This document shows, piece by piece, positions 18,118 to 28,912 of a stretch of DNA of 64,000 bases (the first letter of the stretch is position 1; each line of letters opens with the position of its first letter). Origin of the DNA: Plasticicumulans acidivorans. GTDB lineage: Bacteria; Pseudomonadota; Gammaproteobacteria; Competibacterales; Competibacteraceae. Position numbers and translations under genes: made by a program. A model generated the notes under the pieces. The model had not been told where the DNA came from, searched no databases, and saw only the letters and a program-made list of their open reading frames with translations. Location: contig NZ_QGTJ01000004.1 of assembly GCF_003182095.1 (NCBI RefSeq), forward strand, positions 1 through 64,000. The letters are read 5' to 3'.

Positions 18118-19125
18118 ATGGGGGCGAACGGTCGGCGTGAGCCGCGCTTGAGCTGGGGGCTCGGCGAAGATGGGCGCCTGCACTTCATCGAGGACGTCGA
18201 GCGCGGTTTGGCATGCGCCTGCCGCTGCACGCAGTGCTCAGCGCGGCTGGTCGCCCGCAATGGCGGGCGTGAACGGGCGCATCATTTCGCGCATTACCAG
18301 GTCGGTGTGTGTATTGGTGCTGCTGAGTCGGCATTACATCGCTTGGCAAAACAGATCATTGCTGAAGCGATGCGTCTGCGTTTGCCGGAGTTGCGGCTGA
18401 GCGAATTGCAGCAAACGAAAATGATGGCTGTTGCGGAGCAGGTTCTTTGGCCGTCACGGATGTTTGCGGCGCACAGCGTCGATGTCGAATGCTCTTACGC
18501 AGGCTGTGTGCCTGATCTGCTGTTACGCGATGCCAGTGGCGAATGGCTGGTCGTTGAAATCGCAGTGACGCATTTTGCTACGGAGGAAAAAACCGCCCGT
18601 TTGAAGTCGGCCGACGTCATGAGCCTGCAAATAGATTTGAGCCGGCTCGATCGACAGATTTCACGTAAGGACTTGACTGAAATACTGATCGACGGCGTCG
18701 AATATAAAAGCTGGCTGCACCACCCGCACGAAGCTTCGATGCGGGAAGCGATCAATGTTCCCTTGCCGCAATGTGTGCAAACGCCATGTGCCCCGATGAT
18801 TTGTGATCCGGAACACAGTTTGTGTGGCCCTGATAGCGCAGAAGAAAACGATTTTATCCATCGGGACTTGCTCGCCGGTTTTACGGCAACGGCTGATTGG
18901 CTGACACCACAGCCCGCTGGTCTGGGGCGGCGTTTGCTGATGCTTTATCGCATCGCCTGCCAGGCGGGCGAGCATTCGTCGTGGCCGTCCCCTTTGGTGC
19001 TGCATGCGGAAATCCGCGCCCGGCTGGAGGCTGAAGCGCGTTGCGGCGACCGCGACGCTCAGCGGTATCTGCAGTTGGAACAGGAACGCAGCACCGCGCA
19101 CCCAGCGCACCGCGATGCCCCATGA
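18118..19125 (+). CDS. CoiA-like PD-(D/E)XK-type nuclease-related protein
   Basis: 335-aa protein. The N-terminus has a zinc-finger-like CRCTQCSARLVARNGGRERAHHFAH block, typical of the CoiA-like family. The middle carries CVPDLLLRDASGEWLVVEIAVTH, which fits a restriction-endonuclease-like core (D and E present, the usual K/Q replaced), followed by EEKTARLKSADVMSLQIDLS. Related proteins are annotated 'competence protein CoiA family' and often lie in islands. A GTG-rich leader and GGGG precede ATG 18118; ATG 18067 is an alternative. It is divergent from the membrane-protein gene and followed 27 bp later by a NERD gene, another nuclease-fold protein. Confidence 0.7.
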   Translation: MGANGRREPRLSWGLGEDGRLHFIEDVERGLACACRCTQCSARLVARNGGRERAHHFAHYQVGVCIGAAESALHRLAKQIIAEAMRLRLPELRLSELQQTKMMAVAEQVLWPSRMFAAHSVDVECSYAGCVPDLLLRDASGEWLVVEIAVTHFATEEKTARLKSADVMSLQIDLSRLDRQISRKDLTEILIDGVEYKSWLHHPHEASMREAINVPLPQCVQTPCAPMICDPEHSLCGPDSAEENDFIHRDLLAGFTATADWLTPQPAGLGRRLLMLYRIACQAGEHSSWPSPLVLHAEIRARLEAEARCGDRDAQRYLQLEQERSTAHPAHRDAP

Positions 19126-19152
19126 CGGATTGCATTTCGAGGACTGTTGCTC

Positions 19153-19767
19153 ATGGATACACGTGCTCTGCTCACCACCACGCTGCTCAGCGTGGCGAAG
19201 TCGCTCTGGCCGCTTTTACTGGTGGCCGTACTGGTCGGCCTGTATCGCCTGTTCCGGCCGCAGATCAAAGGCTGGTTCGGGGAATACCTCGTGTATCGGA
19301 GTCTGCTGCGCGAGCTGCCGGCGGCTGGCTATCGCGTGCTGCACGACGTGACCCTGGCGCTCGGTGCCGGCGATACCACGCAGATCGATTACATCGTCAT
19401 CGGCCCGGGCGGGGTCACCGTGATCGAGACCAAGCATTTCAGCGGCTGGCTCTTCGGCGATGCGCGCGAGGCGCAGTGGACGCAGGTGATCTACCGGCAC
19501 AAGACACGTTTTCAGAATCCGTTCCGCCAGCACTGGAAGCATGTGCAGGCCCTGCGCGAGCGGTATGAGCTGCCGGCCGAGGCGGTGCACTCCGCCGTGG
19601 TGCTGCTCGGCTGCGAATGGAAGGCGTCGGAGCGGCCGCAGGGCTTGTCTCTGAGCGCTGGCGAGCGGCTGCGTGGCGTGCGTGCGCAGCCGGCGGGGGG
19701 CTCAGTCCGGCGGCCGGTGCGCGGCTCGCCCAGCGCATCGAAACGCAGCGCCTGGCGCCCGGCCTGA
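19153..19767 (+). CDS. NERD-domain protein, 3' end probably frameshifted
   Basis: A membrane-anchored N-terminus (LWPLLLVAVLVGLYRLF) leads into a nuclease-related domain: WFGEYLVYRSL, TQIDYIVIGPGGVTVIETKHFSG (D and E-x-K catalytic residues kept) and FRNPFRQ-type helix. The in-frame C-terminus after about residue 180 degenerates to RRPVRGSPSASKRSAWRPA. The next frame from about 19695 to 19814 reads LSPAAGARLAQRIETQRLAPG...HVRNLRNRHR, the expected NERD tail. Adding one G to the G6 tract at 19695-19700 joins the two (about 220 aa). This may be a genuine mutation or a homopolymer sequencing error. TTG at 19147 is an alternative start. Confidence 0.7.
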   Translation: MDTRALLTTTLLSVAKSLWPLLLVAVLVGLYRLFRPQIKGWFGEYLVYRSLLRELPAAGYRVLHDVTLALGAGDTTQIDYIVIGPGGVTVIETKHFSGWLFGDAREAQWTQVIYRHKTRFQNPFRQHWKHVQALRERYELPAEAVHSAVVLLGCEWKASERPQGLSLSAGERLRGVRAQPAGGSVRRPVRGSPSASKRSAWRPA

Positions 19768-19823
19768 AGACGCAGCGCCGGCATGTGCGCAATCTGCGTA
19801 ACCGTCATCGCTGACGGCCGGTT

Positions 19824-20831
19824 TCAGCGCCCGCCCCGATACGCCCCCGGGGTGCTGCCGGTCCAGTTGCGGAAGGCGCGGTGGAAGGTGGTGGCGTCTT
19901 CGAAGCCGAGGTCGGCGGCGATGACGGTGATCGGGGCGTTGGAGCCGCAGAGGCGGCGGATGGCGACGTCGCGGCGCAGTTCGTCGCGGATCGCCTGAAA
20001 GCCGGTGCCTTCGGCCTGCAGGCGGCGTGACAGCGTGCGCACCGACATGTGCAGGGCGCGGGCGACGCTGTCGGCGCCGAGTGCCTGGTGCAGGCGCGGT
20101 TCGAGGTATTCGCGCACGCGGTGGCTGACGATGCGCTCGGCGAACGAGGAGAACAGCCAGTCGCCGGGCGCGCGCTGCAAAAACGCCGACAGCGTGCGCC
20201 GGTCCTGGCGGATCGGGCTTTCGGCGTCTTCCTGCGCGAAATACATCGCCGTGCGCGGCTGCTCGAAGTAGGCCGGGCCGGGGTAGAGGAAGACGTATTC
20301 CGAGGCGTGCGCCGGGCGCGGGTAGGTGAAGTCGATGCGCGCCAGCGGGATCTTGCGTCCGACCAGCCAGGAACTGACGCCGTGGATCACGCGCAGCAGG
20401 ATCTCCTGGGCGAAGGTGCGGGCCTCCAGCCCCGGCTGCCAGGGCTCGAAGACGATGCGCCAGGTGTCGCCGTCGTGTTCGAGCTCCAGGCGCAGATCGT
20501 CGAGCACCAGGCGGAAAAAGCGCGTCAGCCGGTACAGCGCGGTGCGCAGGCTGGCGGCTTCGAGCATGCCGCTGCAGAGGAACTTCAGCGTGCCGCCGCG
20601 CACCGGGCGCGAGAACAGCCCGGGCAGTTCGTCGTCGAGCGCCCGCGCCAGCGCGCGGTACAGCGTGGCGAACTGGTCGGTGGTGACGCGGGCGGCGCTT
20701 TCGTCGAGCAGGGCGGCGGCGATGCCGGCATCGCGCAGCAGCGTGGCGCGGCTGTCGGCGGCGAGCGTGCTGCCGGCGAACAGCTGATGCACGAAATCGA
20801 TGGATACGGTGGCGTTGATTGAGTCGACCAT
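19824..20831 (-). CDS. AraC-family regulator with Arabinose_bd-type N-terminal domain
   Basis: 335-aa regulator of the OruR/ArgR-like group. It has an N-terminal ligand domain (residues about 20-210) with GTLKFLCSGMLEAASLRTALYRLTRFF-type sequence. The C-terminal AraC helix-turn-helix contains MSVRTLSRRLQAEGTGFQAIRDELRRDVA and ITVIAADLGFEDATTFHRAFRNWTG (both in part). ATG at 20831 has GGAGG 8 nt upstream. It is divergent from the acyl-CoA ligase at 21043, with about 210 bp between, so it probably controls the beta-oxidation operon. The ligand, perhaps an acyl-CoA or fatty acid, is inferred. Confidence 0.88.
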   Translation of the reverse strand: MVDSINATVSIDFVHQLFAGSTLAADSRATLLRDAGIAAALLDESAARVTTDQFATLYRALARALDDELPGLFSRPVRGGTLKFLCSGMLEAASLRTALYRLTRFFRLVLDDLRLELEHDGDTWRIVFEPWQPGLEARTFAQEILLRVIHGVSSWLVGRKIPLARIDFTYPRPAHASEYVFLYPGPAYFEQPRTAMYFAQEDAESPIRQDRRTLSAFLQRAPGDWLFSSFAERIVSHRVREYLEPRLHQALGADSVARALHMSVRTLSRRLQAEGTGFQAIRDELRRDVAIRRLCGSNAPITVIAADLGFEDATTFHRAFRNWTGSTPGAYRGGR

Positions 20832-21042
20832 GTCGGCCTCCTGCAAGGCGCAGCATTGTGGCCGATATTGCAAGTATTTCGGCCAGCGATGCAAACACAC
20901 TGCTCCGTCCAGCTTCTAGGATTCTCCTCACAATCAGTTAATTAAGTGCACAGCTCGGAGAGCATCGGGCATGAGCACACATCAGAGCGCTGGTCGCTTG
21001 CGGCCGGTTATGCATACCCGATAGTGAGGAGGGGTTCATCCA

Positions 21043-22671
21043 ATGTCAGCACACGCCATTCAGGTCACGCCGTCCGCGTACAGTTATCCGCTGCTGATCG
21101 GTCAGTTGCTGCACAGCGCGCTGGCCAATGCCGCGGAGCAGGAAATCGTCTATGTCGACGGCCGCCGCCACAGCTATGCGCAGTTCGCCCGCCGCGTGCA
21201 TCAGCTGGCGCATGCGCTGACGCGCCTCGGCGTGCAGCCCGGCGACACCGTCGCGGTGATGGACTGGGACAGTCACCGCTATCTCGAATGCTTCTTCGCG
21301 GTGCCGATGCTCGGTGCGGTGCTGCAGACGGTGAACGTGCGTCTGTCCGACGAGCAGATCCAGTACACGCTCAACCACGCCGGTGCCCGCGTGCTGCTGG
21401 TCAACAGCGACTTCGTCGAGCCGGTCGCGCGCTTTGCCCTCGATACCGTGCAGACCCGCGTGCTGCTGGCCGATGAGGCCATGGCGCTGCCGGCGGGGTA
21501 TGCCGGCGAGTACGAGGCGCTGCTCGCCGATTGCCCGGAGCAGTTCGAGTTCACCGAGTTCGATGAGAACACGCGGGCGACGACCTTCTACACCACCGGC
21601 ACCACCGGCCTGCCCAAGGGCGTGTACTTCAGCCACCGCCAGCTGGTGCTGCACACGCTGGCGGTGTGCAACGCGCTGGCGCTGGCGCCGCAGCAGGGCA
21701 GCTTCCACCGCGGCGACGTCTACATGCCGCTGACGCCGATGTTCCACGTGCACGCCTGGGGCATGCCCTACATCGCGACGATGGCCGGCGTGAAGCAGGT
21801 CTACCCCGGCCGCTACATCCCCGAGCGCATCCTCAAGCTGGTGCAGCGCGAGCGCGTGAGTTTCTCGCACTGCGTGCCGACGATCCTCAGCATGGTGCTC
21901 AACCACCCCAGCGCCGGCGAGACCGACCTGCGCGGCTGGAAGCTGATCATCGGCGGTTCGGCGCTGACCACGGCACTGGTCAAGCAGGCGCTGGAGCGCG
22001 GCATCGACCTGTTCACCGGCTACGGCATGTCCGAGACCTGCCCGATCCTGACGCTGGCGCAGATCGATCCGGCCGACAGCGAACTCGACGGCGAAGCGCA
22101 GATCGCGCTGCGGGTGAAGACCGGGCGCAGCGTGCCGCTGGTGGCGCTGCGCACCGTCGACCCGGAAATGCAGACGCTGCCGCGCGACGGCCACAGCGCC
22201 GGCGAGATCGTGGTGCGCGCGCCGTGGCTGACGCAGGGCTATCTGCACAACGCCGATGCCTCCGAAGAGCTCTGGCACGGCGGCTGGCTGCACACGCAGG
22301 ACATCGGCCACGTCGACCCGCGCGGCTACCTGCAGGTCACCGACCGGCTCAAGGACGTGATCAAGACCGGCGGCGAGTGGGTGTCCTCACTCGAACTCGA
22401 AGAGCTGATCGGCCGCCACCCGGACGTTGCCGAAGTCGCGGTGATCGGCGTGCCGGATGCCAAATGGGGCGAGCGGCCGCTGGCCTTCGTCGTCGCCCGC
22501 AGCGGCATCGAGCCGGATGCCGACTCGATCCGCAGCTTCCTGCGCGGCTTTGCCGACGCCGGGCGGATTTCCCGCTACGGCGTGCCGGACGAAGTGCGCT
22601 TCGTCGGCGAACTGCCGCGCACCAGCGTCGGCAAGCTCAACAAGCGCGCCCTGCGCGAACACAACCGCTGA
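21043..22671 (+). CDS. Acyl-CoA synthetase (medium/long-chain, AlkK/FadD-type)
   Basis: 542-aa ATP-dependent acyl-CoA ligase of the ANL superfamily. It shows FYTTGTTGLPKGVYFSH (P-loop), PMFHVHAWGMPY, the GYGMSET adenine motif, WLHTQDIG, DRLKDVIKTGGEWVSS and the terminal catalytic Lys in TSVGKLNKRAL. The start has GAGGAGGGG upstream. The enzyme activates fatty acids, such as those released by BVMO/esterase action, for the following FadN-like and thiolase genes, with which it forms a rightward operon. The divergent AraC gene is the likely regulator. Confidence 0.92.
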   Translation: MSAHAIQVTPSAYSYPLLIGQLLHSALANAAEQEIVYVDGRRHSYAQFARRVHQLAHALTRLGVQPGDTVAVMDWDSHRYLECFFAVPMLGAVLQTVNVRLSDEQIQYTLNHAGARVLLVNSDFVEPVARFALDTVQTRVLLADEAMALPAGYAGEYEALLADCPEQFEFTEFDENTRATTFYTTGTTGLPKGVYFSHRQLVLHTLAVCNALALAPQQGSFHRGDVYMPLTPMFHVHAWGMPYIATMAGVKQVYPGRYIPERILKLVQRERVSFSHCVPTILSMVLNHPSAGETDLRGWKLIIGGSALTTALVKQALERGIDLFTGYGMSETCPILTLAQIDPADSELDGEAQIALRVKTGRSVPLVALRTVDPEMQTLPRDGHSAGEIVVRAPWLTQGYLHNADASEELWHGGWLHTQDIGHVDPRGYLQVTDRLKDVIKTGGEWVSSLELEELIGRHPDVAEVAVIGVPDAKWGERPLAFVVARSGIEPDADSIRSFLRGFADAGRISRYGVPDEVRFVGELPRTSVGKLNKRALREHNR

Positions 22672-22811
22672 TCCCACGCCGCGCGCCGCGGCGCGCGACA
22701 TCCCCCGAGCCGTCGAGATCGCCGCCCGTGCGCGGGCGGTGCTCCCCGCGCTCGCCCTGTCGCCGGCGTCGCCGACGCCATCCGTCCGCTCAGCCTGAGG
22801 AGTCCCCATTC

Positions 22812-25199
<2,388 letters not shown>

Positions 25200-25371
25200 G
25201 CGCCGGCGCTGCCGCCCCGTTCCCGGTGGCTTGCCGGGCGGGGCGCGGCGCCCGCACTCGCGTGATTCGACTGTGTTCCCACGGCTTCCCCGCCCCGGCC
25301 GTCCTCCCCGGCGAGCCTCCCCCTCAATTCACCGGCTGAGGTGCCGGGGGCGGGGAATCCATACCTGACAT

Positions 25372-25394
25372 CCCCTCTGCCCGCGGGCGAGGGG
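25372..25394. repeat. GC-rich extragenic palindrome
   Basis: Imperfect palindrome CCCCTCTGCCCGC / GGGCGAGGGG in the gap between the dehydrogenase and thiolase genes, followed by GCAGGGGTGAGGG. It resembles a common extragenic palindromic element of high-GC proteobacteria; this is recognised by pattern only, and copies elsewhere could not be checked. Confidence 0.45.
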
Positions 25395-25437
25395 CAGGGG
25401 TGAGGGCAACGCTCACCCATTGCAAAGGAGTCCATCC

Positions 25438-26634
25438 ATGTCCCGTCAGATCCAGGATGCCTACATCGTCGCCGCGACGCGCACGCCGGTCGGCAAGCGC
25501 AAGGGCGCCTTCATCCACACCCGCCCGGATGATCTGCTGGCGCACGTGCTCGGCCGCGTCGTCGCCCAGGTACCGCAGCTCGATCCGGCACGCATCGGTG
25601 ATGTCGTCGTCGGCTGCGCGATGCCGGAGGCCGAGCAGGGCATGAACGTCGCCCGCATCGGCACGCTGCTCGCCGGCCTGCCGCCGTCGGTGCCGGCGCT
25701 GACCGTCAACCGCTTCTGCGCCTCGGGGCTGCAGGCGGTGGCCGATGCCGCGGCGCGCATCCGCCTCGGTGAGGCCGACGTGATGATCGCCGCCGGCGTC
25801 GAGTCGATGACGGTGATGAGCAACATGATGGGCAACAAGGTGACGCTGAACCCGGCGGCGCTGGAGCAGCCGGAAACCATCGCCATCGCCTACGGCATGG
25901 GCCTGACCGCGGAGAAAGTCGCCGAACGCTGGCAGGTCTCGCGCGCGGATCAGGATGCGATGGCGGTCGAGTCGCACCGCCGGGCGGTGGCGGCGATCCA
26001 GGGCGGGCTGTTCCGCGCCGAGATTTCGCCGGTCAGCGTGCGCACACACCGGCCGGGTGCCGACGGCACGCTGCGCATCAGCGAACAGCTGGTCGAGCAT
26101 GACGAAGGCGCGCGCGCCGACGTCACGGCGGCGAGCCTGGCCAAGCTCAAGCCGGTGTTCGCCGCCGGTGGCTCGGTGACCGCCGGCAACGCTTCGCAGA
26201 TGTCCGACGGCGCCGCCGCCGTGCTGCTGGTCAGCGAGCGCGTGCTGCGCGAGGAAAACCTGACGCCGCTGGCGCGCTTCGTCGGCTATGCGGTCGCCGG
26301 CGTGGCGCCGGAGGTGATGGGCATCGGCCCGGTGGTGGCGATCCCGAAAGTGCTGGCGCACTGCGGGCTGACGCAGGAACAGCTCGACTGGATCGAGCTC
26401 AACGAAGCCTTCGCCGCGCAGGCGCTGGCGGTGCAGCGCGAGCTCGGCCTCGACCCGACGCGGATCAACCCGCTCGGCGGCGCCATCGCCCTCGGCCATC
26501 CGCTCGGCGCCACCGGCGCCATCCGCACGGCGACGCTGGTGCACGGCCTGCAGCGCACGCAGGGCCGCTACGGCATGGTCAGCATGTGCATCGGCACCGG
26601 CATGGGCGCCGCCGGCGTGTTCGAGCGCGTCTGA
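25438..26634 (+). CDS. Acetyl-CoA C-acyltransferase (thiolase)
   Basis: 398-aa thiolase completing beta-oxidation. The catalytic Cys lies in NRFCASGLQ (about residue 93), the conserved His in [15 protein letters not shown] and the second catalytic Cys in [15 protein letters not shown] at 25438 has AAGGAG 9 nt upstream. It is last in the rightward ligase-dehydrogenase-thiolase group. It is FadA-type in role; whether it prefers 3-ketoacyl-CoA or acetoacetyl-CoA is not decided by the sequence. Confidence 0.93.
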   Translation: MSRQIQDAYIVAATRTPVGKRKGAFIHTRPDDLLAHVLGRVVAQVPQLDPARIGDVVVGCAMPEAEQGMNVARIGTLLAGLPPSVPALTVNRFCASGLQAVADAAARIRLGEADVMIAAGVESMTVMSNMMGNKVTLNPAALEQPETIAIAYGMGLTAEKVAERWQVSRADQDAMAVESHRRAVAAIQGGLFRAEISPVSVRTHRPGADGTLRISEQLVEHDEGARADVTAASLAKLKPVFAAGGSVTAGNASQMSDGAAAVLLVSERVLREENLTPLARFVGYAVAGVAPEVMGIGPVVAIPKVLAHCGLTQEQLDWIELNEAFAAQALAVQRELGLDPTRINPLGGAIALGHPLGATGAIRTATLVHGLQRTQGRYGMVSMCIGTGMGAAGVFERV

Positions 26635-26656
26635 GGCGCGCTGGCGCGGGCGGCGC

Positions 26657-27703
26657 TCAGCGCTGCCCGGCGAGGCGCTCGACCATGCGCCAGACGGTGG
26701 CGATCTGCTTGCCGCGCTGGGTGTCGTAGTCGCTGTCGTCGCTGTAGCCCCACCAGTTCCAGCAGCCGTTGGGGTTCGACAGCACGGTGTTGGTCTGCGG
26801 ATAGAGCACGACCAGCCGGTTGCTGTCGGCCCAGGCGTTGTAGCCGGCGTGATCGATGAAGGTGCGGCCGAAGCGCACCGGCGTATTGCCGTCGAAGTAG
26901 CTCATCTCCTGGTACTGCTTGCAGCCGTGAAAGGCGATGTGCAGCCGGCAGTAGCCGCCGGCGGCGCAGACCTGCGGCACGTACACCCAGCCGGTCGCGC
27001 TCAGGCTGTGCAGGCGCGGGCTCGGCGTGAAGTCGTCCTGCTCGAACTCGATGAAGCGGCCGCTCAGCGTGCCGGCGTTTTTCGGCTGCAGCGGACCGTA
27101 GATCCAGCTCAGTAGCGTGCCGGCGCCGTCGTAGTCGCAGTCGTTGATGAACGGCTCGCCGGTGGCGTCGCAGGCGCGGCCGAAATCGAAGGTCGGCATC
27201 GCGTGTGCGGCGGGGATGTCGGCGACGCGGGTGATGTTCGCCGCATCGGTAAAGCGGCGGTAGAACGCTTCCAGCGCCGCGCCGATGTGCGGGGCGACGG
27301 TTTCATCCTTGCTGCCGGAGAAGATCCACACGCGCTGACCCTTGAGATGGGCGACCGGGTCGATCGTGCCGGCGGCTGCCTGGCGTCGCGTGTAGCGTTC
27401 CAGGCGGCGGACGTCGATCGGCGTGTCGCCGCGCATGCACGGCCCGGTGGCCTGCCAGACGCTGTCCTCGGCGCAGTGGTAGGGGCCGGCAGCGACGATG
27501 CCGGCGCCGCGCACGCTGGCTGAATGCGCCACGGCGAACTGCACCGCCATGTAGCCGCCGGAGGAAATGCCGGACACCGAAATGTCGTGTGCATCGATGT
27601 GCAGGGCTGGCAGGTGCTCGGCGGCGCGCAGTCCCTGGCCGAACAGCGCGAGCAGGATCAGCAGCGGCCACAGCAGATGGCGCTGCGGGTGACGGGTATC
27701 CAT
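26657..27703 (-). CDS. Secreted PHB-depolymerase-type esterase
   Basis: 348-aa exported alpha/beta hydrolase. It has a signal peptide (LLWPLLILLALFGQGLRAAE, cleavage near residue 28) and then a mature domain whose lipase box is GISSGG (Ser47 nucleophile). This is followed by YMAVQFAVAHS, KDETVAPH with a candidate aspartate, and CRLHIAFHGCKQYQ. Cysteines in the C-terminal half suggest disulfides. It resembles short-chain-length polyhydroxyalkanoate depolymerases. It is convergent with the thiolase gene, 22 bp from its stop. Its product, 3-hydroxybutyrate, would feed the nearby beta-oxidation enzymes, but the link is inference. Confidence 0.82.
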   Translation of the reverse strand: MDTRHPQRHLLWPLLILLALFGQGLRAAEHLPALHIDAHDISVSGISSGGYMAVQFAVAHSASVRGAGIVAAGPYHCAEDSVWQATGPCMRGDTPIDVRRLERYTRRQAAAGTIDPVAHLKGQRVWIFSGSKDETVAPHIGAALEAFYRRFTDAANITRVADIPAAHAMPTFDFGRACDATGEPFINDCDYDGAGTLLSWIYGPLQPKNAGTLSGRFIEFEQDDFTPSPRLHSLSATGWVYVPQVCAAGGYCRLHIAFHGCKQYQEMSYFDGNTPVRFGRTFIDHAGYNAWADSNRLVVLYPQTNTVLSNPNGCWNWWGYSDDSDYDTQRGKQIATVWRMVERLAGQR

Positions 27704-27769
27704 GACGGCTCACTCCCTGGCGGACGGATGTTCGTCTGAGCGTAGCCGGCGATTCAGCCGAGCCGGAAA

Positions 27770-27803
27770 ATGAAAATCCCGCCTTGCGGCGGGATTGTTT
27801 TGA
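27770..27803 (-). terminator. Rho-independent terminator of the PEP-CTERM gene
   Basis: Read on the minus strand: AATCCCGCC, short GCA loop, GGCGGGATT, followed by TTCATTTT. It lies 18-50 bp after the stop of the lectin-like gene and before the esterase gene, so it isolates the two. Confidence 0.7.
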
Positions 27804-27820
27804 GCGCGGGCCGGCCGGGC

Positions 27821-28639
27821 TCAGCGACGACGCCGGCGGCTCGCCGCCAGCACGGTGAGGCCGAGACCGCTCAGCGCGATCGACAGCGGCTCGGGCACGT
27901 CGGTCACCGGGTCGTAGGCATCACGGAATTCCCAGGAGATGACGTCGTGATTGGCCGCGGCACCGCCGGTGCCGGAGGTGAAGCCGACATAAGCGTCGGT
28001 GCTGCCGAGCACGCTGGCCAAATCGACCACGTACGACAGCAGGGCATCGTCCGGGCGCGCATCGGTGCTGCTCAGGCGGACTTCGAGCAGATCGGTGACG
28101 CCGTTGTAATCGATCCAGGCGAAGAGATCCGTGCTGGAATCCAGGATCACGGACAGCGAGGTGTTCAGCGCGACGGAATTGACGTTGCCGTTGATGTCGA
28201 TGCCGACGTGGTTGGCGCTGTAGCCGTCACCGGCGCCGTTGTTGTAGTTGTCGAATTCGATGCCGACGCTGTTCGACAGACCGGCATAGCCGATGCCGCC
28301 GCCGCCGCCGCCGGCGGTGTTGGAGACGGTCTGCACGACGAACACCAGACCATCGGCGCCGCCCGCGAGCTGATGGTTGAAATTGAAGCTGAACTTGGTG
28401 CTGAAAGAGGCGTCGGCGGCCAGTGTGATGGCATCGGTACTGAAGGCCGAGCCCGCCTTGTTGTAGGCGGACGGCGTGACGCGCAGCACGCTGCGGCCGT
28501 TGTCGTCGGTCGCCGAGGCCGCCGAGTTGTTGAGTTGTAGGCCGGCGGTGGAGGAGAAATCGCCGTAGCTGATGGTGGTGGCCGAGGCGGTTGCCGATCC
28601 GAGCAACAGGGCCAGGGCGAGGGCGGTCTTGTTGAACAT
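27821..28639 (-). CDS. PEP-CTERM surface protein with lectin-like domain
   Basis: 272-aa exported protein. It has a signal peptide (ALALALLLGSATASA|TT) and a beta-rich body with FSTKFSFNFNHQL, ADGLVFVVQT, GIEFDNYNNG and VGIDINGN, characteristic of L-type (legume-like) lectin domains. The extreme C-terminus, DVPEPLSIALSGLGLTVLAASRRRRR (in part), is a classical PEP-CTERM signal: VPEP motif, hydrophobic segment, Arg cluster. Family knowledge: such proteins are processed by exosortase and linked to exopolysaccharide and biofilm. No exosortase gene is in the window. An AT-rich promoter region with a CRP-like site lies upstream. Confidence 0.87.
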   Translation of the reverse strand: MFNKTALALALLLGSATASATTISYGDFSSTAGLQLNNSAASATDDNGRSVLRVTPSAYNKAGSAFSTDAITLAADASFSTKFSFNFNHQLAGGADGLVFVVQTVSNTAGGGGGGIGYAGLSNSVGIEFDNYNNGAGDGYSANHVGIDINGNVNSVALNTSLSVILDSSTDLFAWIDYNGVTDLLEVRLSSTDARPDDALLSYVVDLASVLGSTDAYVGFTSGTGGAAANHDVISWEFRDAYDPVTDVPEPLSIALSGLGLTVLAASRRRRR

Positions 28640-28807
28640 GAGGAATCCTTTCTGCGTAGGTACGGTTTGCCATGTCGTACAAGCAAAACCCGAGCCTAAT
28701 TTTTATCTTTATGAAAAGCCTTCAGAATTTGTTTTTTATTTAATTGGCAAGTTAATTTTTCTGACAGTCTTTAAAGTGATGGTTCAAAAAAACATTAATT
28801 AATATTT

Positions 28808-28823
28808 AGTGATGTGCATCACG
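28808..28823. promoter_or_regulatory. CRP/Vfr-like operator upstream of the PEP-CTERM gene
   Basis: AGTGA-TGTGCA-TCACG: both inner half-sites (GTGA, TCAC) of the CRP consensus TGTGA-N6-TCACA are exact, within an AT-rich region of about 180 bp (28,690-28,870). It lies about 175 bp upstream of the gene. The core GTGAnGTGCATCAC recurs at 63,473. Confidence 0.5.
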
Positions 28824-28912
28824 ATTTTTTAGATTAGTTTTTATTTTTCAGGCTTATTTCAAAAACGGCCGCTGTGCCGAAGGCGGTTTCGGCACAGGCC
28901 GGGGCGGCGTGT

